From Azolla caroliniana (taxonomy: Eukaryota > Polypodiophyta), in contig JBHGNT010000016.1 of assembly GCA_043228905.1 (NCBI GenBank), forward strand, positions 16,678,001 to 16,742,000: DNA of 64,000 nt. The letters are read 5' to 3'. The notes under the pieces are model-generated. The model was not told the DNA's origin. It made no database searches and saw nothing but the letters and a program-made list of their open reading frames with translations. Position numbers and translations under genes: made by a program. Positions 34,626 through 45,848 of this stretch are shown piece by piece (the stretch's first letter is position 1; each line of letters begins with the position of its first letter).

Positions 34626-36027
34626 TTAAAGACGACGAGTGGAACGAGTCGGCGCTGATTGCGGACCGGGTTTGTCCGGATACTTTCGATGGAAATCAGC
34701 AAGCAGATCCTGAGCATTGGCAACATGCTCGACGGGTTCCCAAGTGCGTTCGCTCGAACTATAACCAAGCCAATCGAGCAAATAATAAAGTTTGTTGCGA
34801 ATAAGTTTGGAATCGAGGATGGCAGCAACTTCATACTCCGGGCCGACGTCCAACTCCAGCGGGGGCGGCGGTAGTGTAACATGATCGGGAATGGTGTTTG
34901 CTTTATAAGGTTCAAGAAGAGAACAATGGAAAACCGGATGTATCTGAAGCTGTGGAGGGAGATCGAGGCGAAATGTGACATCATTAACCTTACCCGTAAT
35001 ACGAAAAGGAGTGAGTCGTCGATAATCCAACTTGTCACACGGTTGAGTAGTCTTGATGTGACGATGTAAGAGCCATACTCAATCTCCGATGGCAAAAGAG
35101 AGGGGAAGTCGATGACGATCCGCGTAAGTCTTCTATGTTTGTTGAGCATGACGAAGATGAGTCGAGAGATCTGTCTGGATCTTGCGTAGTCTCTCCAAAT
35201 GATCCCCGGCACGAGGATTGGTAGGTAACTCCGGGGTGTCGATCACCGACCAACGAGGATGAGAACCGGTATAAGCGTAGAATGGGAAGACTCGAGTCGA
35301 GGAGTGAACAACATTATTATACGCAAACTCTGTAAAGTGGAGAATCTCGGCCCAATCGTCCTGTTGATAACTCAGGAAACACCTGAGATATTGCTCCAGC
35401 GTTTGGTTTGTTCGTTCCGCCTGCCCATCGGTTTGAGGATGGTACCCGGAGGAGAGGTTGCAAGAGACCTTGAGCATCTTGAAGAGATGCTGCCAAAATT
35501 TGGAGACAAATTGCGGTCCTCGGTCACTGATGATACTGTCTAGGAGGCCATGATGCCGAAATACCTCACGCATGACTAGGGTGGCGGTTTCCTCGCTAGT
35601 GATGGCCTTAGTACACGGAACAAAATGTGCCATCTTCGTATATCGATTGACGACGGTTAAGATAGCATCGAACCCCTGCGAGACCGGCAAATCTGTGATA
35701 AAATCAAGACAAATAGACTGCCACGGCTTACTTGGAATCGGTAAGGGTTCCAACAAACCATATGGATGGTGTCGTGGCATCTTTGCTCGGCAGCAAGCAT
35801 CACAAGTCTGAACGTAGTCGTCGACAAAACGACGCATGTGGGGCCACCAAAAAGATCGCTGCACTAGCTCCAACGTCTTAGTACTACCGAAATGTCTCGC
35901 CGTATAGGTGTCGTGACAATGTTGGACGATTTGAAGGCGGCAGGAGCAATCGGGGACATATACGCGCTTTTTAAAGAATAACAAACCATCATGATATTCG
36001 AATTGTCGGTAGTCAATACCTGGTTGT
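34626..36027 (-). pseudogene. pol: Chromovirus A integrase and chromodomain
   Basis: It continues in frame from the pol ORF after a TAA at 36025-36027. It has the HHCC zinc-binding segment (HDTYTARHFG ... CDACCRAK), the core with D (CLDFITDLP), D (SDRGPQF) and E (GQAERTNQT), a GPY-like tail, and a C-terminal chromodomain (EYEVAAILDSKL, YYLLDWLGY, ERTWEPVEH). Chromodomains direct integration to marked chromatin in this clade. Further stops lie near 35133 and 35077, so it is inactive. Confidence 0.92.
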
Positions 36028-38198
36028 TAAGACTGAGAACAGGATGCCCGAGAAGTATCAATGTGGGCCAGGATGTCTTGAGCAAAACTATCCGTCTTCA
36101 AGTTTGCACGTATGTCATCAGTAATCCGTGAATCCATCAGGGTGTGAAAAATCTGCGTCGTGTGCAATCGTGTTGGCCCCAAGATTACTTGCTTTTGATT
36201 ATCAAATGTTGGATCACCAGGACGAGGTGCAAGATATGAATGCCGTGATAGTGCATCTGCTTTTCCTTGCTGCTTCCCCGGTCGATATGTGATTTTGAAG
36301 TCGAAATGCGTGAGGAATTGCGCCCACCGAGCTTGCCGTCGACTTAGTACGCGAGTGTTCTGGAAATAAGCAAGATTTTTATGATCACTAAAGACAATGA
36401 CCTGATGTGGAGAGCCCTCTAAGAAATGCCGCCATTGCACAAATGAATCCACGATGGCTAATAACTCCTTGTCATGTATTTCGTAGTTGATTTCCGCGAC
36501 ATCGAATTTGTGCGAATGGAAAGCCACCAGATGCAACTCTTCTTTATCTCCTTGTTGAGAAAGGATGCTACCGAGGGCGAAATTTGAAGCATCGGCCTCC
36601 ATGATGAATGGTTTGCTGGTATCCACATGAGCTAGAATCGGTGCTGATGTAAAGGCTTTCTTAAGATGCCGAAAAGCCTTATCTGCTTCGATGGACCAAA
36701 GAAATGCTTGGCCCTTCTTCGTAAGTTGTGTGAGGGGTAAAATAATCTTTGAATAATCCTGTATAAACTTACGGTAGAAGTTAGCAAAACCTAGAAAACA
36801 TTGTACATCTCGTACCGACCGTGGAATTTGCCACTCTAGTACAGTTTGAACTTTAGCTGGATCCATGGCGATGCCCTTTGAGGAGATGACGTAGCCTAGA
36901 AATTCCACTTGCTTGCAGTCAAAGCTACATTTTTCTAGCTTGGCATAAAGACCATTCTCGCGGAGCCACTTTAGTACTAATAGTACATGAGAATCGTGCT
37001 CTTGCTGGGTCTTCGAATAAATCAATAGATCATCCAGATAGATGATCAAATAGATATCCAAGAGGTCTCTGAATATATCATTTGCCATGTGTTGGAAGAC
37101 TGCGGGTGCATTGGTTAAGCCAAACGGCATAACAATATACTCGAAATGCCCATACCGCGTGCGAAAGGCGGTCTTCCATTCATCTCCCGGTCGGATCCGC
37201 ACGAGGTTATACGCTCCTCGTAGATCGATTTTGGTAAAAAACTTGGCACCATTAACTCGCTCTAAAAGACTTGGTATAAGAGGAAGTGCATACCTATTCC
37301 GGATGGTGACCTTATTCAATCCGTGGTAATCAACGACGAGACGAAGTGAGCCATCTTTCTTCTTGACAAAGAAGATGGGTGCACCGGCCAGAGATTTCGA
37401 ATGACGGATGAACCCGCTTGCCAAGGTCTCCTCTATGTAGGCTTGAAGGACTTCTAACTCGGTGGGTGACAAGTTGTAAATTGGTCCCCATGGTGGCTCG
37501 GTTCCTGGTTGTAAATTGATGGGACAGTCATAGGGACGGTGATGAGGAAGGGTACCGGCTTTTACCTTGTCAAATACATCGGCATAAGGATGATATTTTG
37601 CCGGAAGTTGTACTGAGGAGTCCTTCTTAATAGTGTTGGAAGGATGTACTGATATTGCAAATAGGAACATTGCCTCCTTGTGTCCTTCTTCGCGTAATTG
37701 ATGGAGTGAAATGGTCGAAACTCGGTGAGTAGATTCTTGGGGTGGTCGATATCGGACTTCTCTTGTTCTCCAATCTATGGCTAGATTATGTAATTCAAAC
37801 CAAGGTAATCCTAGGACAATGGGATGCTCTGGACTACTACTTATATTAAATGATATTACACACACAAAACTACCTAGGACAACTTGAATGGGTTCTGATT
37901 CTTCTACAATATTCCCGGAAGCAATGGGACGACCATCAATGACTACTACAGATGCGGGACAAGGAAGTTTTCTTAGGGATATCTGAGAAGCTTGGGCAAA
38001 ATTTCGATCCATGAAACAGGAATTAGCTCCGGAATGTAAAAGTGCTAGGACGGGTACTGGGAGAGTACTTTTAGTACTAACAATGACTTGGGCTAGGAAC
38101 ACATTGCTAACTTGCTTGGAAGGAATGGAATCACTAATGGGCTGTACAGATCTAGGGCTGCTGTCCAACCAAACGGCTCCTATTTTGGATGGACTCAA
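36028..38198 (-). CDS. pol: Chromovirus A protease, RT and RNase H (protease Asp lost)
   Basis: The ORF of 723 residues is open. The retropepsin motif reads [10 protein letters not shown], whereas chromovirus B has LLDSGANSCF: the codon at 38034-38036 has changed from Asp to His, which should abolish the protease. RT ([36 protein letters not shown]) and RNase H ([31 protein letters not shown]) look complete. It would be expressed as a fusion with gag; no separate start is needed. Confidence 0.93.
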
Positions 38199-39189
38199 TT
38201 GTTTAACTCTTCATCTAATTGACTAAGGATTTCAAATTTGTTTGAGATACTTGGGCTATTAGTACTATGAATACTATCTGACACTCTATTAGTACTATTA
38301 ATACTATCTGACACTCCGAAGGGAAGAATTGACTCGGGTTTAGTACAGGCAACGATTTGATTTACCTGTCTTCTTGGCCTATGGGGACAATTGATGGCGA
38401 TATGCCCTGGTCCACCGCAATAAAGACATAATCGATTGGCACGTCGTCGTTGCTTTTCTTCTTCCGATAACGGGCCGCGTCGACGCATGGTATCTTTCTC
38501 CATCGGTGTCGAAGTATTTGCTTGAGGTATGTCTCGTGCAAACGGTTTAGCCGCGACTGCGGCGTAAGTGGGCTTTGGCCTAGAGCGTGGTATCTGTAAT
38601 TGACGTTCCGAACGCCGTTCGAAAAGGCGGTTGTCACATCGGACCGCTCAACCGATTGCCTCCGTAAGAGACTTTGGTTCTTCGGGGAAAGTTAGAAGTA
38701 GATCTTTGACATCGTTTCGCAGGCCATAACAAAACTGCTCCATTAGTGCTTGATCATCCCAGGGTATATCTGAAGCGAGTAGGCGGAAATCCGCAGCATA
38801 GGCAGAGGCTGGACGATCGCCTTGACGCAATCGCCGGATCTTGTTGATCGCCGTCCTGATGTTGTCGGTGTCTCGAAAGCAGGCTTTAAACTCACTAATA
38901 AAATCTTCAAAGCTATTAAGCAAGGGCGATTGTTTTTCTAGAAGCGGAGCGAACCATGCTAAGGCTGAGCCGCTAAGCAACGTGCCAATTAAGCCGACTC
39001 GGGATGCATTAGTGGGATATCGGGAAGGATGCATTTGGAGGATTAATCGTACCTTATTAAGGAATCCCCTGAATTGCGATCGCGTTCCATCAAATTTCAC
39101 AGGAAGTCCAATCTTCGGCTCTTTATGAAATCCTTGGGGACTTGATCCTTGTTGTTGCAATGCTGCTTCGAGTTGTTGCACTCCTAATG
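38195..39189 (-). pseudogene. gag: Chromovirus A gag, main part
   Basis: It contains the retrotransposon gag domain (PVKFDGTRSQFRGFLNKV, FGLRNDVKDLLLTF-like) and one CCHC knuckle ([14 protein letters not shown] near 38400). An in-frame TGA lies at 38648, and the N-terminal coiled-coil part is on the far side of chromovirus B at 45134-45291. It overlaps the start of pol. Confidence 0.88.
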
Positions 39190-39194
39190 CTAAC
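39190..39194. repeat. TSD (ctaac), left copy for chromovirus B
   Basis: ctaac recurs at 45129-45133. Both lie inside chromovirus A gag. Confidence 0.93.
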
Positions 39195-39743
39195 TGTCGT
39201 GACTCTTGAGTAGGAAGCAGAGAGAGAGCGATGGCGATAGAGATAACGATAACGATAGAGATGGCGAGAGCGGTAGAGATAGCGATAGTGATAGCAAAAG
39301 AGAGTGAAAAAGGGAGAGAGTGCGAGAGAGAGAAAAGTATAAGTGAGAGATAAGAAATGGGAATGAGATTATATTATGAGAAAGAAGATTACAAGGAGTA
39401 GGCTAAGGGCTAAAGATTGGTGTTGAACCGAATGAGTTGTGATGAGTGTATGGACTCTTATTTATAGGCCCTTATGGAGTATTCTAGAATGTTCTAGAAT
39501 ATTTTAGATATTTATGAATAATAATAATAATAAATATAATCATGAAATATTCAAGAACATTCTAGAATAATCTAGAATGTTCTAAATATCTCGTAATAAC
39601 TAAACATATCATTATTATGATTACATCTCACATATGTTATTACAATGGTTAAAGTACAATATGTAAACCAAGAGGTTATGGGTTCGATTCCTGGTTCGCC
39701 AAGATGAATGTCATGATAAGCCAAGATGTATGTCTTCATGAAA
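39195..39743 (-). repeat. Chromovirus B 3' LTR
   Basis: 549 bp, with terminal TG...CA mutated at one end (tgaaa instead of tgaca). HSE units lie at 39482-39499 and 39550-39582, the TATA box has its first T at 39466, and the primer-like leader is at 39423-39433. The pol stop codon falls within the last bases of the LTR. Confidence 0.93.
39482..39582 (-). promoter_or_regulatory. Heat-shock element cluster in B 3' LTR
   Basis: 39482-39499 is a perfect four-unit TTCnnGAAnnTTCnnGAA. 39550-39582 is a run of seven contiguous 5-bp units with one mismatch (ATC for TTC). Both lie upstream of the TATA box in element orientation. The 5' LTR has the same arrays at 44867-44884 and 44935-44967. Confidence 0.75.
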
Positions 39744-41690
39744 TTATCCCCCCTTTTCGATGACGAGTTGCACGAGTCGGAAGAAAAGAGTTCAAACTTG
39801 GTTTATGAGGATATTGGTTGTGAAATGCAACAACCATGTCGGAGGCATTGGCAAGATGTTCGGCAGGCTCCCATGTTCGATCATTAGGTGTATAGCCTAA
39901 CCAATCAACCAAGTAGTATAGTTTGTTGCGAATGATCTTGGAGTCGAGGATAGCGGCAACCTCATATTCAGAGCCATTGGAAACGTCAATTGGAGGTGGG
40001 GGAGGTGTAACACGACCCGGAATAGAGCTCGTTGTGTAGGGCTCCAAAAGTGAAACATGGAAGACCGGGTGAAGACGCATATGAGGAGGAAGATCAAGAC
40101 GAAATGTCACATCATTGATCTTACCACTTATGACATATGGGCCAAAACGTTGATAATCCAATTTGTAGCAAGGTCGGGTCGTTTTAATGCTACCTTGTAA
40201 GAGCCATACACGATCGCCTACTTGAAATGTAGTCGATGAATCACGCCGATGACGGTCAGCAATCTTTTTTTGAGTGTTTTGGGCTTCACATAAATGATGC
40301 AAAAGCATATCCTGAACTTCTTGGAGTCGAGTGAGCCGATCTTCAGCAGCTGGGTTTTTTGGGAGTTCAGGATGTTCAAGCATCGTCCAACGAGGATGGT
40401 ACCCAATGTTTGCAAAAAATGGGGAATATCCAGTAGAAGAATGCTCGGAGTTGTTATAAGCAAATTCTGCCAAAGGTAGTAAATCCACCCAATCATCTTG
40501 TTGATAGTGGACAAAACAACGTAGATATTGCTCGACTGTTTGGTTGGTGCGCTCACTCTGCCCATTAGTCTCTGGATGGTAACCGGAAGAGAGTTTACAA
40601 GAAGTATGTAAGAGTTTGAACATGTGCCGCCAAAATTTCGAGATGAATTGGGGACCCCGATCACTGATAATATCATCCGGAAGACCATGATGGCGAAACA
40701 CCTCCCGCATGAGTAAATCAGCTGTCTCTTGACTAGTAATGGTCTTTGTGCATGGAAGGAAATGTGCCATCTTCGTAAAACGATCGACAACCGTGAGAAT
40801 CGAATCAAATCCCTTGGAAGGTGGAAGATCCGTAATAAAGTCCAAGGAAATAGATTTCCATGGGCTCTCCGGAATAGGCATTGGCTGTAATAAGCCATAT
40901 GGATGATGTCGAGGCTTTTTTGATCGGCAACATGTATCACAGCTACGAACATAATCCGTAACAAAATGGCGAAGCCGTGGCCACCAATATCGGCGAGAAA
41001 TCAACTCAAAAGTCTTGTGGATGCCGAAGTGTCCCGCCATTGGTGTGTCATGACATTGTTGCATGACTTTGAGTCGAGAAGGACCGTCAGGCACATACAA
41101 GAGAGTTTGTCGAAAAAGTAACCCATCATGCCAACTAAACTGGGTGTAGTCTAGACGAGGATTTTGAGTTTGGGAGCTAGATGCACGATTTGGGATAATA
41201 TGGCTCAAAACCTCTTGGGCGAACGCATCAATCGCAATCTGCTCACGAATGGAATCAAGAAGCCTTGAATCTCCCGGTGTGTTGATGGTATGCATTGCCA
41301 TTATTCGTAGACGATCAGGACCTAAGAGGATTTGCTTTTGGCTTTCAAATGCGGCCTCTCCAGGTTGAAGTTCCATATACGAACGTCTAGATAAAGCATC
41401 TGCTTTTCCTTGTTGCATCCCAGGGCGATATAGAATTACAAAATCGAAACGAGTTAAGAACTGCGCCCAACGAGCTTGTCGTCGATTCAAGACTCGAGCA
41501 CTTTGAAAGTATGTTAGATTTTTATGATCATTGTAGACAATAATCTGCTGAGAAGAACCCTCCAGAAAATGACGCCATTGTTGAAAAGAATCCACAATGG
41601 CAAGAAGCTCTTTGTCGTGAATCTCATAGTTGATTTCTGCGGCTTCAAATTTTCGTGAGTGAAAAGCCACCGGGTGCAGTTCACCATCAT
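39736..41690 (-). CDS. pol: Chromovirus B RNase H, integrase and chromodomain
   Basis: The frame is open for about 644 residues. RNase [21 protein letters not shown]. Integrase: HHCC segment (HDTPMAGHFG ... CDTCCRSK), D in SLDFITDLP, D in SDRGPQF, E in GQSERTNQT. GPY-like tail (YQRFGPYVI). The C-terminal chromodomain (EYEVAAILDSKI, YYLVDWLGY, DRTWEPAEH) extends to the edge of the 3' LTR. It is separated from RT by a one-base frameshift at about 41690. Confidence 0.94.
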
Positions 41691-43340
41691 CACCAATTGG
41701 GATAGTACACTTCCGAGTGCGAAATCCGATGCATCAGCTTCAAGTATAAAGCGCCTCATTGGATCGACATGGATTAAGATTGGTGTGGATGTAAATGCTT
41801 GCTTTAAACCCTCAAATGCAGAGTTCGCATCTATACTCCATACAAATGGTCGATTCTTGTGCGTCAGTTGAGTGAGGGGCAACACAATTTTTGAATAATC
41901 TTTGATGAACTTGCGATAAAAGTTTGCGAACCCCAAAAAACATTGCACATCTCGCACGGACTGTGGTGTTTGCCAATCCAAAATTGTTTGAACCTTTGAT
42001 GGATCCATAGAGATGCCATTTGAAGAGACTATGTACCCCAAAAACTCCACTTGACATTGGTCGAAACTACACTTCTCCAATTTTGCATAGAGACCATACT
42101 CTCGTAGCCGTTGCAAAACTTGGCGAACATGTATATCATGTTCTTCTTGAGTTTTTGAGTAGATCAAGATATCATCCAGGTAAACAATGATGAAGATATC
42201 GAGGAAGTCTCGAAAAATATCATTCGCCATATGTTGGAAGACTGCTGGTGCATTCGTGAGGCCAAAAGGCATCACTGTGTACTCAAAATGACCATAGCGA
42301 GTGCGGAACGCCGTCTTCCATTCATCCCCAGGACGAATTCGAACAAGGTTGTAGGCACCTCGAAGATCTAACTTCGTGAAATACTTTGCTTCACTGAGGC
42401 GTTCTAGAAGGCTTGAGATCAATGGGAGAGCATATCGGTTTCTAACGGTCACTTTATTCAAGCCTCGATAATCCACGACCATACGAAGCGTACCATCTTT
42501 CTTCTTAACGAAAAAGATGGGTGCACCAGCAGGAGATTTTGAATGTTGGATAAAACCATTTGCCAAGTTCTCATTGATATATTCTCGAAGAACCTCTAAC
42601 TCCGTGGGCGAAAGATTATAAATTGGTCCCCATGGAGGCTCTTTTCCTGGCTGCAAATCAATTGGGCAATCATATGGTCGATGCTCTGGTAGTCTATTAG
42701 CCTTCACCTTATCGAACACATCGGAGAATTCTATGTACTTCTTTGGTAGTTGGACCCCCAATTCTTGTGAGCTAGATGAGGGAGTTGCTAAAACCGCAAA
42801 TACCATCATGTCTTCCTTTCTTCCATCCTCTCGTAATTGATGTATAGAGATTGTTGAAATTGTGGGGGATCCTAGATCCTTAGTTGGAGCTTCAAGAGAC
42901 TTGGATTGTACGGTGACCTCTTCAATAGTTCTTTTTCTCCAATCAATGGTTGGGTTATGTAACTCAAACCAAGGAAGACCAAGAACTAGAGAGTGCTCCG
43001 GACTACTAATGATGTTAAATGAGATGACACTAGCCAAATTACCTAGGACTACACGAATTGGTTCAGACTCTTCGACTATATCTCCTGATGCTATAGGGCG
43101 ACCATCGATGACTCCTACAGCTACTGGGTTTGGGAGTTTTTTCTAGATGATGTTTTGAGTCAATGCAAACTCGCGATCCATGAAACAAGAATTGGCTCCG
43201 GAATCTAGGAGGGCAGAGGCTAGGGCGCGATGACCTGTAGATGTGCTAAGCTCGACTTGTGCAGAAAAAACTCTACTAACTTGATTTGATGAAATGGAAC
43301 CACAACTAGGTACTGACTCTACATAACTAGGATGGTCCAA
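41514..43340 (-). pseudogene. pol: Chromovirus B protease and RT
   Basis: Protease with intact LLDSGANSCF near 43190, then an in-frame TAG at about 43143-43145 where A has a sense codon, then RT ([36 protein letters not shown]) into the first RNase H residues (EADASDFALGS). The frameshift near 41690 diverts the last part. Two lesions separate it from a functional ORF. Confidence 0.93.
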
Positions 43341-43366
43341 CCAAATGACTCCTATTTTGGCCGGAC

Positions 43367-44494
43367 TTATTCGTTTAACACATCCTCTAATTGGCTCAAG
43401 ACATCAAATCTATTCTCATGGCATGGGCTATTAGGCTTAGTACTTAAGTTATTAGAAGTGATAGTAGAACTTGATGTAGGGTTGTCATGTGCACTTACTT
43501 GGTAAACTTGACGCCTGGGTTTATGTGGACAATTCACAGCTATATGTCCTGGACCACCACAGTAGAGGCATAGGCGATGCGCCCGACGTCGTTGTTTCTC
43601 AGCATCTAATAAGGGCCCTCGACGTTGTGTCGACTCTATTTCCATCGGAGTGGGACCATCCCTCGTAACGGGTCTAGAACCTTGTGGCGGTGTGGCGACT
43701 ATAGAAGCGTATGTCTGTTCCGGTTGGCGGCGTAACATTTGTTGACGTTCAGAACGTCGCTCAAATAGGCGATTATCACATCGCACAGCTCGGCTAATAG
43801 CTTCAGTAAGAGACTTTGGATCTTCATGGAAAGTAAGAAGAAGATCTTTGACATCGTTACGCAAACCCTGACGGAATTGATCCATTAAGGCTGCCTCATC
43901 CCAAGGGATGTCGCATGCCAAGAGACGGAAATCTGCGGCATAAGCTGAAGCGGGACGATCTCCTTGTCGGAGTCTTCGAATCTTGTTTATTGCAGTCCTA
44001 GTGCTATCCGTATCTCCAAAACTAGCTTGAAACTCCTTAACGAATGCCTCGAAATCCTCCAGTAATGGTGATTTCTTCTCAAGAAGTGGTGCAAACCTTG
44101 CTAACGCTGTACCGCTTAGCAAGGTTCCTATTAATCCCACACGGGCAGCATCAGTTGGATACCGATTGGGATGTAACTGAATCACCAAACGAACTTGATT
44201 CAGGAAACCTCGAAAGAGAGATCTGGTACCATCAAACTTGGCAGGGAGGCTAATCTTTGGTTCCCTTGGGGAGTTTTGAACCCCCGCCGCTTGTTCTCGT
44301 AATGTTAATATAGTAGCCTCAAGTTGATGAACCCGTTGTGATAACTCCTCATATTGATGAGCTTTCTCAGTACTGACTTGTTGAAGATCCCCGAGTAGCC
44401 TTTGATTTTCTTGCTCTAATGCCACAAACTTAGTGGTGAGCATATCGAGCTCCGAAAGGACACACATATACTCTTGCTTGCTGACCGACTCCAT
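43367..44494 (-). CDS. gag: Chromovirus B Gag, intact
   Basis: 375 residues: an N-terminal coiled coil (about 10-70, VALEQENQRLLGDLQQV), the gag core (PAKFDGTRSLFRGFLNQV), an Arg-rich linker, and one CCHC knuckle ([14 protein letters not shown] near 320). It forms the particle and binds the element RNA. The start is the first ATG after the PBS leader. Pol begins about 26 bp after the gag stop region in a different frame, so expression of pol needs a frame change or reinitiation. Confidence 0.94.
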   Translation of the reverse strand: MESVSKQEYMCVLSELDMLTTKFVALEQENQRLLGDLQQVSTEKAHQYEELSQRVHQLEATILTLREQAAGVQNSPREPKISLPAKFDGTRSLFRGFLNQVRLVIQLHPNRYPTDAARVGLIGTLLSGTALARFAPLLEKKSPLLEDFEAFVKEFQASFGDTDSTRTAINKIRRLRQGDRPASAYAADFRLLACDIPWDEAALMDQFRQGLRNDVKDLLLTFHEDPKSLTEAISRAVRCDNRLFERRSERQQMLRRQPEQTYASIVATPPQGSRPVTRDGPTPMEIESTQRRGPLLDAEKQRRRAHRLCLYCGGPGHIAVNCPHKPRRQVYQVSAHDNPTSSSTITSNNLSTKPNSPCHENRFDVLSQLEDVLNE

Positions 44495-44566
44495 AACCGC
44501 GGGGGAAAAAGAAAGAAGGATAAAGAAGAAAGCTTGCTAGGGTTATTGGAGAAAGGGAAAAGAAAT

Positions 44567-44577
44567 ATTCGGTTCAA
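44567..44577 (-). other. Chromovirus B primer-binding site, complementary to its own 5' leader
   Basis: In minus orientation, TTGAACCGAAT lies 2 nt after the 5' LTR. It is not the complement of a tRNA CCA end. Its exact complement ATTCGGTTCAA is the 11-nt leader starting at 44818, 33 nt after the first T of the TATA box. That matches the geometry of Tf1-type self-priming. Confidence 0.75.
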
Positions 44578-44807
44578 ACTGTCGTGACTCTTGAGTAGGA
44601 AGCAGAGAGAGAGCGATGGCGATAGAGATAACGATAACGATAGAGATGGCGAGAGCGGTAGAGATAGCGATAGTGATAGCAAAAGAGAGTGAAAAAGGGA
44701 GAGAGTGCGAGAGAGAGAAAAGTATAAGTGAGAGATAAGAAATGGGAATGAGATTATATTATGAGAAAGAAGATTACAAGGAGTAGGCTAAGGGCTAAAG
44801 ACTGGTG

Positions 44808-44818
44808 TTGAACCGAAT
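44808..44818 (-). promoter_or_regulatory. Predicted transcript 5' end and self-primer of chromovirus B
   Basis: Minus strand ATTCGGTTCAA. Position 44818 is the predicted first nucleotide. Complementary over 11 of 11 nt to the PBS at 44567-44577. Confidence 0.7.
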
Positions 44819-44866
44819 GAGTTGTGATGAGTGTATGGACTCTTATTTATAGGCCCTTATGGAGTA

Positions 44867-44967
44867 TTCTAGAATGTTCTAGAATATTTTAGATATTTAT
44901 GAATAATAATAATAATAAATATAATCATGAAATATTCAAGAACATTCTAGAATAATCTAGAATGTTC
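44867..44967 (-). promoter_or_regulatory. Heat-shock element cluster in B 5' LTR
   Basis: Same four-unit and seven-unit arrays as in the 3' LTR. The nearer one lies about 16 bp upstream of the TATA box, a position compatible with HSF activation. Confidence 0.75.
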
Positions 44968-45128
44968 TAAATATCTCGTAATAACTAAACATATCATTAT
45001 TATGATTACATCTCACATATGTTATTACAATGGTTAAAGTACAATATGTAAACCAAGAGGTTATGGGTTCGATTCCTGGTTCGCCAAGATGAATGTCATG
45101 ATAAGCCAAGATGTATGTCTTCATGACA

Positions 45129-45291
45129 CTAACTCCCCATGTTGTTGCTGCGTTTGTTGTTTTTCTAGAGCGATATGTTGCAGATCCCCTATCAGTCGTT
45201 GGTTTTCTTGTTCCAAGGCAACAAATTTTTCTTTTAAGCACTATAGCTCGGAGAAAACGGATTGATATTCTTGGGCGCTAACAGTAGCCAT
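45129..45291 (-). pseudogene. gag: Chromovirus A gag, N-terminal coiled coil
   Basis: It starts at the ATG at 45291 and resembles the B Gag N-terminus (KFVALEQENQRLIGDLQ). An in-frame TAG lies early on. It ends at the ctaac duplication (45129-45133) and resumes at 39194. Confidence 0.85.
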
Positions 45292-45350
45292 AGTATAGGA
45301 AAAAGGGTAGGAGGATGAGGGAGAACGACAAGTAGGTTGGAGGACCGGCA

Positions 45351-45362
45351 AAATTGGTTCAA
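45351..45362 (-). other. Chromovirus A primer-binding site, complementary to its own 5' leader
   Basis: In minus orientation TTGAACCAATTT lies 2 nt after the LTR. Its complement AAATTGGTTCAA is the leader starting at 45582. The PBS differs from that of B, and the leader differs in the matching way. Confidence 0.75.
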
Positions 45363-45570
45363 ACTGTCAGGAATAGTACTAAAGCAGAGATGGAATTAGT
45401 ACTAAAGAAGAGCAATACTATTAGTACTAAGAGGACGGGACTGCGTAAGACTCGAGAGAGAGAGAGAGAAAGAGAGATAGCGAGAATGAGAGAGAGAGAA
45501 GGATGATGACAGCAACTCTTATATTATATGAAAGATAAGTACAAATCGGCTAAGAGGCTTAAGACTGGTG

Positions 45571-45582
45571 TTGAACCAATTT
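45571..45582 (-). promoter_or_regulatory. Predicted transcript 5' end and self-primer of chromovirus A
   Basis: Minus strand AAATTGGTTCAA, with the first nucleotide 33 nt downstream of the first T of TATAAAA, in a CA context. Complementary over 12 of 12 nt to the PBS at 45351-45362. Confidence 0.7.
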
Positions 45583-45635
45583 GGTTCAACATAATGCCTA
45601 GTGCCTTCTTTTATAGTGTTGTCAGGAGTAATCCT

Positions 45636-45668
45636 GAAACTTCTAGAATGTTCCAGAGAAATCTGGAA
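45636..45668 (-). promoter_or_regulatory. Heat-shock element in A 5' LTR
   Basis: Four perfect units (GAAnnTTCnnGAAnnTTC) followed by GAG, ATC and GAA in phase, ending 21 bp upstream of the TATA box. Confidence 0.7.
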
Positions 45669-45728
45669 TATACATTACTTTCTTATAATAAAACATAAAT
45701 GAAAATAATATCCTATGAATTACAATAG

Positions 45729-45793
45729 ATAGTGTGATGGTTAAGAGCTCAACCCATATACCATAAGGTTATGGGTTCGAGTCTTGCCATATC
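45729..45793 (+). other. tRNA-like A-box/B-box segment in the A LTR (antisense)
   Basis: The plus strand reads agtgtgatggttaagagc, then, about 30 nt on, ggttcgagtct, resembling Pol III box A and box B with D-loop-like TTAAGAGC. The 3' LTR has the same at 34545-34599. It does not fold into a convincing tRNA (weak T stem) and lies in the first 75 bp of U3. Confidence 0.5.
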
Positions 45794-45799
45794 ATGACA

Positions 45800-45848
45800 G
45801 CTACCGTAGCTATTTCTTTGCAGCTTCAGATAGCGTTTGGCAGTCCAT
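45800..45848 (-). pseudogene. Tat accessory ORF (copy 2), first codons
   Basis: ATG at 45848, followed by a short stretch that aligns with the plus copy start (MDCQTLSEAAKK versus MPISISAALH), then the chromovirus A insertion. Two in-frame stops lie near the junction. Confidence 0.65.

Larger units (their letters stand above)
39195..45128 (-). mobile_element. Chromovirus B (Ty3/gypsy with chromodomain), young
   Basis: A 5934-bp element with two 549-bp LTRs that differ at only two positions by eye, and a perfect ctaac duplication inside chromovirus A. Gag is intact. Pol has one stop (TAG at about 43143-43145) and one frameshift near 41690. Domain order is PR-RT-RNase H-INT-chromodomain. A and B are related families, so this is a case of insertion into a relative. 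Confidence 0.95.
44580..45128 (-). repeat. Chromovirus B 5' LTR
   Basis: 549 bp. TATA box tataaataag with its first T at 44851, predicted transcript start at 44818 in a CA context, and HSE arrays upstream. A perfect B-box-like GGTTCGATTCC lies on the plus strand at 45066-45076. Confidence 0.94.
34168..45799 (-). mobile_element. Chromovirus A (Ty3/gypsy with chromodomain), interrupted by B
   Basis: Two LTRs of 447 and 435 bp bound gag, one-frame pol (PR-RT-RNase H-INT-chromodomain) and a polypurine tract, all on the minus strand. Chromovirus B interrupts gag. The 5-bp flanks are gctgt and gctac, an imperfect duplication. The LTRs differ by roughly 3% plus a 12-bp indel by eye, which makes A older than B. 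The element is about 5.7 kb without B. It appears to use self-priming (see the PBS and leader entries). Confidence 0.92.
45365..45799 (-). repeat. Chromovirus A 5' LTR
   Basis: 435 bp. TATA box ctataaaag with its first T at 45615, predicted start at 45582, HSE units at 45636-45653 with further imperfect units to 45668, and a tRNA-like segment at about 45729-45793 on the plus strand. The leader is part of a 21-bp perfect palindrome centred on 45580. Confidence 0.93.

Noticed and set aside
45729-45793. A genuine nuclear tRNA gene in the chromovirus LTR
   Set aside because: The B box is good but the T stem, acceptor stem and anticodon arm do not pair properly, and the segment recurs with drift in every LTR copy. 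Kept only as a tRNA-like motif.
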